Source: Streptomyces sp. col6
Lineage (GTDB): Bacteria; Actinomycetota; Actinomycetes; Streptomycetales; Streptomycetaceae
Reading direction: 5' to 3'
Assembly (NCBI RefSeq): GCF_008042035.1
Contig: NZ_RDBL01000029.1
Coordinates: 991,484 to 1,045,175 of the forward strand
DNA: 53,692 bases
Below the pieces are notes generated by a model. The model made no database searches and was not told the DNA's origin. It worked only from the letters and a program-made list of their open reading frames with translations. The stretch's first letter is position 1. Each line of letters starts with the position of its first letter. Below are positions 35,951 through 43,505 of this stretch, one piece after another. Position numbers and translations under genes: made by a program.

Positions 35951-36859
35951 ATGGGACCGATGGACCAGCAGCCGCCGGGTGCGTCCGGGCCGCCTCCGCC
36001 GGTGGAGGGACCGGTCGTCTGCTATCGCCACCCGGACCGCGAGACGGCGGTCCGGTGCGTCCGCTGCGACCGACCTATCTGCCCGGACTGCATGGTCAGC
36101 GCGTCGGTCGGCTTCCAGTGCCCGGACTGCGTCCGCCAGGGGTCCGGTACGGGACACGGCGCGTCCGCGGCCCGGCCGCGCACGCTGGCCGGCGGCGCCG
36201 TGGCGGCCGATCCCCGGCTGATCACCAAGATCCTGCTGGGGATCAATGTCGCGGTGTTCATCGCGGTGCTCGCCGACGACGCGCTGCTCGACAAGCTGGT
36301 GCTGCTCGGCCGGGCCAACTTCTACTACGGGGGTCCGCCCGAGGGCATCGCCGAGGGCCAGTGGTACAGGCTGGTGACGTCGATGTTCCTGCACCAGGAG
36401 GTGTGGCACATCGCCTTCAACATGCTGGGGCTGTGGTGGTTGGGCGGACCGCTCGAAGCCGTGCTGGGCCGGGTCCGCTACCTCGCGCTGTATCTGCTCT
36501 CGGGGTTGGCGGGCGGTGCGCTGACCTACTGGCTCGCGGAGCCGAACCAGCCCTCGCTGGGTGCGTCCGGCGCCATCTTCGGTCTGCTCGGCGCGACCAT
36601 CGTGCTGATGCGCCGGCTGAACTACGACATGCGCCCGGTCTTCATGATTCTCGCGCTCAACCTGGTGATCACCTTCAACCCCTGGGGCGGGATCGCCTGG
36701 CAGGCGCATGTCGGGGGACTGGTCGCCGGAGTGCTGATCGCGATCGGCATGCTGCACGCCCCGCGCGAGCGGCGTGACCTGGTGCAGTTCGGGACCTGTG
36801 CCCTGGTCCTGCTGGCCACCGTCCTGATCGTGGTGACCAGAACGGCCGCCCTGGCCTAG
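35951..36859 (+). CDS. Rhomboid-family intramembrane serine protease with N-terminal zinc-binding motif
   Basis: 302 residues from ATG 35951 (ATG 35960 is also possible). The N-terminus carries CYRHPDRETAVRCVRCDRPICPDCM...GFQCPDCV, a B-box-like zinc-binding module. A rhomboid core with about six to seven helices follows: SMFLHQEVWHIAFNMLGLWW with Asn157, the catalytic Ser206 in LGASGAIFGLLG, and catalytic His253 in WQAHVGGLVAG. The Ser-His dyad is intact, so protease activity is likely. It is 158 bp after the cyclophilin gene. Substrates are unknown. Confidence 0.93.
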   Translation: MGPMDQQPPGASGPPPPVEGPVVCYRHPDRETAVRCVRCDRPICPDCMVSASVGFQCPDCVRQGSGTGHGASAARPRTLAGGAVAADPRLITKILLGINVAVFIAVLADDALLDKLVLLGRANFYYGGPPEGIAEGQWYRLVTSMFLHQEVWHIAFNMLGLWWLGGPLEAVLGRVRYLALYLLSGLAGGALTYWLAEPNQPSLGASGAIFGLLGATIVLMRRLNYDMRPVFMILALNLVITFNPWGGIAWQAHVGGLVAGVLIAIGMLHAPRERRDLVQFGTCALVLLATVLIVVTRTAALA

Positions 36860-36890
36860 AGGCCGCCTCCGGCATCCTCCACAGAACGGT

Positions 36891-37123
36891 TGTGGACCAT
36901 TTGTGACCGAAGTTGTCCACAGGATTCCACAGCGTGATCCCGATCTTGTGCATAGTGCGGGCACAACTGTGCCCCCTGTCCCTGAGCTGGGTTTTTCCAG
37001 TCGGGACAAGGGGCGTTCCGCCTCCGAGTGGAGGCGGCTGCAGTCACACCGGCGTCAACGGCCGGAGAGTTATCCACAGATCGTCTGACCTTTTCCCCCA
37101 CCTGTGGATAACGCTGTGGGTAA
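36891..37123. promoter_or_regulatory. Secondary DnaA-box cluster in the rhomboid-crgA gap
   Basis: At least five DnaA-box-like 9-mers lie here: TGTGGACCA (36891, minus), TTGTCCACA (36914, perfect), TTATCCACA (37070), TGTGGATAA (37103, minus) and TGTGGGTAA (37115, minus). The 37069-37079 / 37102-37112 pair is a perfect 11-bp inverted repeat. Between them are two stem-loops: 36971-36982 / 37003-37014 (one mismatch, T-rich loop, a possible rhomboid terminator) and 37018-37025 / 37030-37037. This accounts for most of the 319-bp gap. Confidence 0.75.
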
Positions 37124-37178
37124 CTCAGGGCAGGGGTTGCGAACCCGGGGCGATCTGTGGTCTACGCGGTCGCGCGGG

Positions 37179-37433
37179 CTACTTCCACTGGGTGGAGACG
37201 CCGAAGCCGCCGGCGATGAAGCCGAAGCCGACGACGATGTTCCAGTTCCCCAGCGACTCGACCGGCAGGTCGCCGTCGGTCACGTAGAAAACGACGATCC
37301 AGGCCAGACCGATCAGGAACAGCGCCAGCATCACCGGCGCGACCCAGCTGCGATTGGTCAGCTTTATGTTGGTCGCCTGCTTCGCCGGAGGCGGCGTGAA
37401 GTCGGCCTTCTTGCGGATACGTGACTTCGGCAC
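37179..37433 (-). CDS. crgA: Cell division inhibitor/coordinator CrgA
   Basis: 84-residue membrane protein with a basic cytoplasmic start (MPKSRIRKKADFTPPP), the family block NRSWVAPVMLALFLIGLAWIVVFYV (helix 1) and WNIVVGFGFIAGGFGVSTQW (helix 2). In Streptomyces CrgA coordinates septation with growth and negatively affects FtsZ rings; in mycobacteria it binds FtsZ, FtsI/PBPs and CwsA. GTG start; divergent from the DUF881 gene with 141 bp between. Its position next to the PknB/PBP/RodA block fits a divisome role. Confidence 0.96.
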   Translation of the reverse strand: MPKSRIRKKADFTPPPAKQATNIKLTNRSWVAPVMLALFLIGLAWIVVFYVTDGDLPVESLGNWNIVVGFGFIAGGFGVSTQWK

Positions 37434-37574
37434 GAGGAACTCTCCTGTCGATGCGCTGCGTGACCGCGCAGGGAACTGTGGCTGGCGCCGGGGCTGGGCG
37501 CGAGGGGGAATGTGGCCTCCCCCGGGCGTCCGTTAGCGTAGTGCTTCCGTGGCACCGAAGGAGATAAGGGTACG

Positions 37575-38342
37575 TTGAGCAATTCTGCCGACTCTCCCCC
37601 CGGGCCGGTCCGGCGCACCTTCCGGCACCCGGTCAGAGTGCTCACCGCTGCCGTTTTCGCCCTTGCCGGACTTATCTTCGTGACCAGCGCGAATACGGCC
37701 AAGGGCACCAATATCCGCACTGACGCCTCGCTGCTGAAGCTCTCCGACCTCATCCAGCAGCGCAGCGAGAAGAACGCCGCCCTCGAGGAGTCCGCCGCCT
37801 CCGTGCGCGGGGACATCGACAGCCTCGCCCAGCGCGACAACGGCAGCACCAAGGCCGAGGCCGCCAAGCTCAAGGCGCTGGAGCGGACCGCGGGTACCAC
37901 GGCGATCTCCGGCCGGGCCGTCTCCGTCACGCTCGACGACGCCCCGCCGAACGCCACCGCGAGCCCCGGCTACCCCGATCCCCAGCCCAACGACCTGGTC
38001 ATCCACCAGCAGGACCTCCAGGCGGTCGTCAACGCGCTGTGGCAGGGCGGAGCCAAGGGCATCAAGGTCATGGACCAGCGGCTGATCTCCACGAGCGCCG
38101 TGCGCTGCGTCGGCAACACCCTGATCCTCCAGGGCCGGGTCTACTCGCCCCCGTACAAGATCACCGCGGTGGGCGACCCCGGTGCGCTGCGGCGGGCGCT
38201 CGACGCCTCGCCGTCGATCCAGAACTACCTGCTGTACGTGAAGGCGTACGGGCTCGGCTGGCAGGTCGACGAGCAGCGGGCGGTGACGCTTCCCGGCTAC
38301 TCCGGCACGGTGGATCTGCACTACGCGGAGCCGGTGAAGTAG
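37575..38342 (+). CDS. DUF881 family membrane-anchored protein
   Basis: 255 residues with a TTG start at 37575 (GGAGATAAGGG upstream). A short basic N-terminus precedes one membrane helix (VRVLTAAVFALAGLIFVTSANT, about 20-41), a coiled-coil-like segment (LKLSDLIQQRSEKNAALEESAASVRGDIDSLAQ) and the DUF881 domain with AISGRAVSVTLDDAP, LVIHQQDLQAVVNALWQGGAKGIKVMDQRLISTSAVRCVGNTLILQGRVYSPPYKI split over about 120-205. The layout resembles divisome/elongasome accessory proteins. DUF881 genes commonly neighbour crgA or septum genes; function unknown. Confidence 0.88.
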   Translation: MSNSADSPPGPVRRTFRHPVRVLTAAVFALAGLIFVTSANTAKGTNIRTDASLLKLSDLIQQRSEKNAALEESAASVRGDIDSLAQRDNGSTKAEAAKLKALERTAGTTAISGRAVSVTLDDAPPNATASPGYPDPQPNDLVIHQQDLQAVVNALWQGGAKGIKVMDQRLISTSAVRCVGNTLILQGRVYSPPYKITAVGDPGALRRALDASPSIQNYLLYVKAYGLGWQVDEQRAVTLPGYSGTVDLHYAEPVK

Positions 38343-38435
38343 CAGAGGGGGCCGGCCGCCGCACAGCTTTCCACAGGCTACCCACGCCGGGCCCACGGCC
38401 CTTTAGTCTGGTCCCGTACCGAATGGAGGGTCTGG

Positions 38436-38621
38436 ATGTACAGCTGGATCTGGCGGCATCTGCCGGGCAACGTGTGGGTGCGTGCGTTCATTTCGCTCGT
38501 GCTCGCCCTGGCGGTCGTCTATGTGCTGTTCCAGTACGTCTTCCCGTGGGCGGAGCCGCTGCTTCCGTTCGGTGACGTGACGGTCGACGGCGCGAGCGCG
38601 GCGACGGGAGCCGGCCGATGA
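38436..38621 (+). CDS. Small conserved membrane protein
   Basis: 61 residues: MYSWIWRHLPGNVWVRAFISL followed by a single helix (AFISLVLALAVVYVLFQYVF, about 17-36) and a short external tail PWAEPLLPFGDVTVDG. The ATG is preceded by GGAGGG. Its stop overlaps the next gene's ATG (ATGA), so it is translationally coupled to the amidotransferase. Conserved in this locus in streptomycetes as recalled; function unknown. Confidence 0.8.
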   Translation: MYSWIWRHLPGNVWVRAFISLVLALAVVYVLFQYVFPWAEPLLPFGDVTVDGASAATGAGR

Positions 38622-39256
38622 GCGCCCGCATCCTGGTCGTCGACAACTACGACAGCTTCGTCTTCAACCTCGTCCAGTACCTCTACCAGCTGGGCGCCGA
38701 GTGCGAGGTGCTGCGCAACGACGAGGTGACCACGGCCCACGCCCAGGACGGCTTCGACGGCGTCCTGCTCTCCCCCGGCCCCGGCACCCCGGAGCACGCG
38801 GGCGTCTGCATCGACATGGTGCGGCACTGCGCGGCGACCGGCGTCCCGGTCTTCGGGGTCTGCCTGGGCATGCAGTCCATGGCGGTGGCGTACGGCGGCG
38901 TCGTGGACCGCGCGCCCGAGCTGCTGCACGGCAAGACGTCCCCGGTGCTCCACGAGGGCACCGGCGTGTTCGCCGGCCTGCCCTCGCCGTTCACCGCGAC
39001 CCGCTACCACTCGCTCGCCGCCGAACCGGACACGGTGCCCGACGAGCTGGAGGTCACCGCGCGGACCGCCGACGGCATCATCATGGGCCTGCGCCACCGG
39101 GAACTGGCCGTCGAGGGTGTGCAGTTCCACCCGGAGTCGGTGCTCACCGAGCACGGCCATCTGATGCTGGCCAACTGGCTGGTGCGCTGCGGGGACACCG
39201 GAGCCGTCGAAAGGTCGGCGGGGCTCGCTCCGGTGGTGGGCAAGGCCGTCGCGTGA
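38618..39256 (+). CDS. Glutamine amidotransferase, anthranilate / aminodeoxychorismate synthase component II
   Basis: 212-residue class I glutamine amidotransferase that hydrolyses glutamine and passes ammonia to a chorismate-using synthase (TrpE or PabB). Markers: ILVVDNYDSFVFNLVQYL, the oxyanion loop LLSPGPGTPEHAG, the nucleophile in GVCLGMQSMAVAYGG (Cys at about residue 80), the TrpG/PabA-type RYHSLAA and the catalytic HPESVLTEHG near the end. Paralogue choice cannot be made here because no TrpE/PabB gene adjoins, though isolated copies in this position are usually annotated PabA/TrpG. It overlaps both neighbours by four bases. Confidence 0.92.
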   Translation: MSARILVVDNYDSFVFNLVQYLYQLGAECEVLRNDEVTTAHAQDGFDGVLLSPGPGTPEHAGVCIDMVRHCAATGVPVFGVCLGMQSMAVAYGGVVDRAPELLHGKTSPVLHEGTGVFAGLPSPFTATRYHSLAAEPDTVPDELEVTARTADGIIMGLRHRELAVEGVQFHPESVLTEHGHLMLANWLVRCGDTGAVERSAGLAPVVGKAVA

Positions 39257-40506
39257 CCCCACCCCGCCACGCGGCCGGGGCCGGGCAGGACGACCCGCAC
39301 GATCCGCGGGCGTACGAGGACCCGGGCGCGTTCGAGGCGGCGGTCCACCGGCTCTCGGACCCGTTGAACGACCCGCTGCCGGAGCCGGAGCCCGTACCCC
39401 CGCCGCAGCAGGAGCCGTACGTCCCCCAGGCGCCCCAGCAGGCCCCGCAGGAGTGGTACGACCCCGAGGGATACCAACGGGACTGGTACGGCCACCAGGA
39501 GCCCGTACAGCAGCCCCTGGCGGCCTCGGAGGCCCCGGCCGACGAGGCCGTGGAGCCGGTCACCGAGGTGTTCGGGCGAATAGAGGGGGACGATCCGGCC
39601 GTGCCGGCCCCCCGCCCGGAGGCGGCGAGCGCCGACGAGCCGGACAGCGGCGACATGCCTCCGGCGGCAGCGCCGCCCCCGCCGCCCACCGGCGGCCGTG
39701 CCGAGCGCAGGCGCGCCGCCAAGGGGCGTGGCCGGCGGCGTCCCGCGCCGCGGCCGGCTCCCCCCGGGAGCGCGGCTGCCCCCGCGAAGCCCATGACGCG
39801 CATGGAGGCGCGCCGGGCGGCCAAGGCCGCCAAGGACAGCCCCGCGGTCGTCATCAGCCGCGGCATCGGCGAACTCTTCATCACCCTCGGCGTCCTGATG
39901 CTGCTCTTCGTCACCTACCAGCTCTGGTGGACGAACGTGCGCGCCGACCAGATCGCCGGCCGGGAGACCCACAAGATCCAGGACGACTGGGCCAAGGGCA
40001 CCCCGAAACAGGAGGCGTTCGAGCCGGGGCAGGGCTTCGCCATCATCCACATCCCCAAGCTGGACGTCGTCACGCCGATCGCCGAGGGCACCAGCAAGGA
40101 GAAGGTCCTCGACCGCGGCATGGTCGGCCACTACAGCGACAAACCGCTGCGCACGGCGATGCCCTCCGACAAGCAGGGCAACTTCGCGCTGGCCGGCCAC
40201 CGCAACACGCACGGCGAGCCGTTCCGCTACATCAACCGGCTGAAGCCCGGCGACCCGATCGTGGTCGAGACCCGGGAGGCGTACTACACGTACGAGATGA
40301 CGAGCGTCCTGCCGCAGACCTCGCCCTCCAACGTCTCCGTGATCGACCCGGTGCCGAAGCAGTCCGGGTTCACCGAGCCCGGCCGGTACATCACGTTGAC
40401 GACGTGTACACCCGAATTCACGAGTACGTACCGTTTGATCGTCTGGGGCAAGATGGTCGACGAACGGCCGCGCAGCAAGGGGAAGCCCGACGTGCTCGTG
40501 GACTGA
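39253..40506 (+). CDS. srtE1: Class E sortase (SrtE1-like)
   Basis: 417 residues from GTG 39253, which overlaps the previous stop. A long Pro/Glu/Gln/Ala-rich cytoplasmic N-terminus (about 1-190, with a basic RRRAAKGRGRRR patch) precedes one helix (ELFITLGVLMLLFVTYQLWW, about 206-225). The sortase barrel has catalytic His in LAGHRNTHG, Cys385 in ITLTTCTPEF and Arg394 in TYRLIVWG. Class E enzymes in Streptomyces attach LAxTG proteins, including long chaplins, to peptidoglycan and are needed for aerial growth. The second sortase starts 33 bp later. Confidence 0.94.
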   Translation: MTPPRHAAGAGQDDPHDPRAYEDPGAFEAAVHRLSDPLNDPLPEPEPVPPPQQEPYVPQAPQQAPQEWYDPEGYQRDWYGHQEPVQQPLAASEAPADEAVEPVTEVFGRIEGDDPAVPAPRPEAASADEPDSGDMPPAAAPPPPPTGGRAERRRAAKGRGRRRPAPRPAPPGSAAAPAKPMTRMEARRAAKAAKDSPAVVISRGIGELFITLGVLMLLFVTYQLWWTNVRADQIAGRETHKIQDDWAKGTPKQEAFEPGQGFAIIHIPKLDVVTPIAEGTSKEKVLDRGMVGHYSDKPLRTAMPSDKQGNFALAGHRNTHGEPFRYINRLKPGDPIVVETREAYYTYEMTSVLPQTSPSNVSVIDPVPKQSGFTEPGRYITLTTCTPEFTSTYRLIVWGKMVDERPRSKGKPDVLVD

Positions 40507-40539
40507 ACGGGCTGGACGTCATGACGACAGGGCGGTGCT

Positions 40540-41268
40540 ATGACAGCGACGACCGAGGACCACGAGCGGACCGACGAGTCCGCTCCCCCCGCGCGGAAGG
40601 GCGGCCGCCATCCCCTCGCGACCGCCGTCAGCTTCTTCGGTGAACTCCTCATCACCGCAGGTCTGGTGCTCGGGCTCTTCGTCGTCTACTCCCTGTGGTG
40701 GACGAACGTGCTCGCCGACCGCGAGGCCACCAAACAGGGCAACACCGTCCGCGACCGCTGGGCGGACGGCCCCGGCGCGCTGGACACCAAGGACGGCATC
40801 GGCTTCCTCCACGTCCCGTCGATGAAGAACGGCGAGGTGCTCGTCAAGAAGGGCACCGACACCGAAACACTCAACGACGGCGTCGCCGGCTACTACACCG
40901 ATCCGGTGAAATCCGCGCTCCCCTCCGACAAGGAGGGCAACTTCACGCTGGCCGCCCACCGGGACGGCCACGGGGCGAAGTTCCACAACATCGACAAGGT
41001 GCGGACCGGGGACGCGATCGTCTTCGAGACGAAGGACACCTGGTACGTCTACAAGGTCTTCAACGAGCTCCCGGAGACGTCCAAGTACAACGTCGACGTG
41101 CTGGGGCCCGTCCCGAAGGGCTCCGGCGTGAAGAAGGCCGGCCGCTACATCACGCTCACGACCTGCACGCCGGTCTACACGTCGAAGTACCGCTACATCG
41201 TGTGGGGCGAACTGGTCCGTACGGAGAAGGTCGACCGCGACCGCACGCCACCGGCGGAGCTGCGCTGA
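40540..41268 (+). CDS. srtE2: Class E sortase (SrtE2-like)
   Basis: 242 residues with a short cytoplasmic start, one helix (VSFFGELLITAGLVLGLFVVYSLWW, about 30-54) and a sortase domain with catalytic His in LAAHRDGHG, Cys209 in ITLTTCTPVYTS and Arg218 in KYRYIVWG. It is clearly paralogous to the preceding enzyme but lacks its long disordered N-terminus. The tandem pair matches the partly redundant SrtE1/SrtE2 of Streptomyces coelicolor. Convergent with pknB across an 18-bp hairpin. Confidence 0.94.
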   Translation: MTATTEDHERTDESAPPARKGGRHPLATAVSFFGELLITAGLVLGLFVVYSLWWTNVLADREATKQGNTVRDRWADGPGALDTKDGIGFLHVPSMKNGEVLVKKGTDTETLNDGVAGYYTDPVKSALPSDKEGNFTLAAHRDGHGAKFHNIDKVRTGDAIVFETKDTWYVYKVFNELPETSKYNVDVLGPVPKGSGVKKAGRYITLTTCTPVYTSKYRYIVWGELVRTEKVDRDRTPPAELR

Positions 41269-41283
41269 GACAGGCGTGTACGG

Positions 41284-41324
41284 CAGAGGGCCCCGGTCAC
41301 CTTCACGGTGACCGGGGCCCTCTG
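41284..41324. terminator. Bidirectional terminator between srtE2 and pknB
   Basis: Perfect 18-bp inverted repeat (41284-41301 / 41307-41324) with a 5-nt loop between the two convergent genes. Confidence 0.9.
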
Positions 41325-41346
41325 TTCGTACCGGGTGCGGGGCGGG

Positions 41347-43338
41347 TCAGTGACCCCTTCCCCCGTTCGGTCCGCCGAAGATGTTGCCGCCGCCGTCGAT
41401 GGTGTTCAGGGTGACGGTGCCACCCTTCTCCACCTCCTGGTTGGGCATCGGGGTGCTCATGACCACCTTGGCGTCCGGCTTGTCGACCGAACCGGGCGCG
41501 AGCGCGACCACCAGGCCCATGCCCTCCAGCTGCGCCTTCGCGTCCTGGTAGGTCTTGTTGACCAGGTCAGCCGGGACGGTCACCTTCTCCGGCTCGGCCG
41601 GACCCTTGGAGACCTTGAGGATGATCGAGGTGTCCTTGCCGACCTTCTCGTTGGCCGCGGGGGTCTGCTCGACCACCGTGCCGGCGGGCTTGTCGGAGTC
41701 GACGTCGCTGCGGCCGATGTTCTTGAAGCCGTTCCCGGTCAGCTGGGACACCGCGTCCTCGTACGAGCGGTCCGTCACCGGCGGCATGGTGAGCAGCTTC
41801 TCCGTGGCGACCTTGAGCTTGACCTCGGAGTTCTCCTCGGCCTTCGTGTCGCCCTTGGGGGACTGCTCCAGGACGGTGCCGGGTTCCGCCTGGTCGGACT
41901 CGACCGAGGTGACGGTGACCGTGAAGCCCCTCTTCTCCAGGGCCTCGCGGGCGCTGTCCTCGGACTTCTCCGTGACGTCGGGGACCTCGACCTTCGGCGG
42001 ACCGCTGGAGACGAAGACCGTGACGGTCTCCTGCTCTTTCATCTGCTCCTTGGTCGTCGGCGTCTGGCGGCAGATCTTGTTCTTGGGCTGGTCCTTGCAC
42101 TCTTCCTTCGGACCGACCTCGAGCTTCACGTCCGCGTTGTCGGCGAGTTTCTGAGCGTCCTTGACCGTGAGACCGACCATGTTGGGCACGTCGAACGCGC
42201 CCTTGTCGCCGCCGTCTCCGCCGAAGACGGCCTTGCCGATGAGGATCGCGCCGATCAGCACCAGGATGCCCGCGACGACCAGCAGGATCGTCGAGGTGTT
42301 GTTCTTCTTCTGCCTGCGGCGGTCCGGGCGGTCGTCGTAGCCGTAGCCGCCGTCGTCCGGATTGACCGGCGGCAGCATCGACGTCTGCTCGCCGTTCTGG
42401 TCGGTGGCGCGCAGTGCGGCGGTGGGCTGGTCGCTGTCGTACCCGCCGCCGTAGCCCCCGTAACCCGCCGCGCCCATCGCTGCCGTGGCGGCGACCGGCT
42501 GGCCGTCGAGGCACGCCTCGATGTCGGCGCGCATCTCGTCGGCCGACTGGTAGCGGTAGTCGGGGTCCTTGGTGAGGGCCTTCAGCACGATCGCGTCCAT
42601 GGCGGGCGTGATCTCGGGGTCGAAGTTGCTCGGCGGCTGCGGCTCTTCCCGTACGTGCTGGTAGGCGACCGCGACCGGGGAGTCCCCGATGAACGGCGGC
42701 CGGACCGTCAGCAGCTCGTAGAGCAGGCAGCCGGTCGAGTACAGGTCCGACCGTGCGTCGACCTGCTCGCCCTTGGCCTGCTCCGGGGAGAGGTACTGGG
42801 CGGTGCCGATGACGGCCGCGGTCTGGGTCATCGTCATGCCGGAGTCGCCCATGGCGCGGGCGATGCCGAAGTCCATGACCTTGACCTGTCCGGTCCGGGT
42901 CAGCATGACGTTGGCCGGCTTGATGTCCCGGTGGACGATGCCCGCGCGGTGCGAGTACTCCAGCGCCTGGAGGATGCCCACCGTCATTTCGAGCGTGCGC
43001 TCGGGCAGCAGTCTGCGCCCCGAGTGCAGCAGTTCGCGGAGCGTCGAGCCGTCGACGTACTCCATGACGATGTACGGGATGGAGACCCCGTCGACGTAGT
43101 CCTCGCCGGTGTCGTACACCGCGACGATCGCCGGATGGTTGAGCGAGGCGGCGGACTGGGCCTCACGGCGGAACCGGGCCTGGAAGGACGGGTCGCGGGC
43201 GAGGTCCGCCCGGAGCGTCTTCACAGCCACGGTGCGGCCGAGCCGGGTGTCGTGGGCGAGGTAGACCTCGGCCATGCCACCACGGCCGAGCACCGAGCCC
43301 AGCTCGTACCGGCCGCCGAGGCGACGCGGCTCTTCCAT
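41347..43338 (-). CDS. pknB: PASTA-domain serine/threonine protein kinase PknB
   Basis: 663 residues from ATG 43338. Kinase domain: GRGGMAEVY loop, Lys40 (VAVKTLR), HRDIKPAN at 136-143, DFG at 156-158 and an activation loop rich in threonine (MTMTQTAAVIGT). A Tyr/Gly/Asp-rich juxtamembrane stretch is followed by one helix (about 350-371). Four external PASTA repeats begin at FDVPNMVG, VEVPDVTE, LTMPPVTD and VTVPADLV and end near residue 645. PASTA domains bind peptidoglycan fragments, and the kinase controls wall synthesis and division. It is the last gene of the minus-strand block with pbpA, rodA, PP2C and the FHA genes. Confidence 0.97.
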   Translation of the reverse strand: MEEPRRLGGRYELGSVLGRGGMAEVYLAHDTRLGRTVAVKTLRADLARDPSFQARFRREAQSAASLNHPAIVAVYDTGEDYVDGVSIPYIVMEYVDGSTLRELLHSGRRLLPERTLEMTVGILQALEYSHRAGIVHRDIKPANVMLTRTGQVKVMDFGIARAMGDSGMTMTQTAAVIGTAQYLSPEQAKGEQVDARSDLYSTGCLLYELLTVRPPFIGDSPVAVAYQHVREEPQPPSNFDPEITPAMDAIVLKALTKDPDYRYQSADEMRADIEACLDGQPVAATAAMGAAGYGGYGGGYDSDQPTAALRATDQNGEQTSMLPPVNPDDGGYGYDDRPDRRRQKKNNTSTILLVVAGILVLIGAILIGKAVFGGDGGDKGAFDVPNMVGLTVKDAQKLADNADVKLEVGPKEECKDQPKNKICRQTPTTKEQMKEQETVTVFVSSGPPKVEVPDVTEKSEDSAREALEKRGFTVTVTSVESDQAEPGTVLEQSPKGDTKAEENSEVKLKVATEKLLTMPPVTDRSYEDAVSQLTGNGFKNIGRSDVDSDKPAGTVVEQTPAANEKVGKDTSIILKVSKGPAEPEKVTVPADLVNKTYQDAKAQLEGMGLVVALAPGSVDKPDAKVVMSTPMPNQEVEKGGTVTLNTIDGGGNIFGGPNGGRGH

Positions 43339-43505
43339 AACTGTTCCAGCCCTCTCCGTCAGTCCTGACCGCACCGGTGTGCGGTCCGGCGGTGTGCTGT
43401 TCGCGCATACGCTACCGGCCACGCATCAGCTGATCGGCCCACAGGCGATACCTGATATCCGACCGGTATCCGCAGGGGCGTTTTCCCGGCCGGGTGTGAG
43501 CGGTC

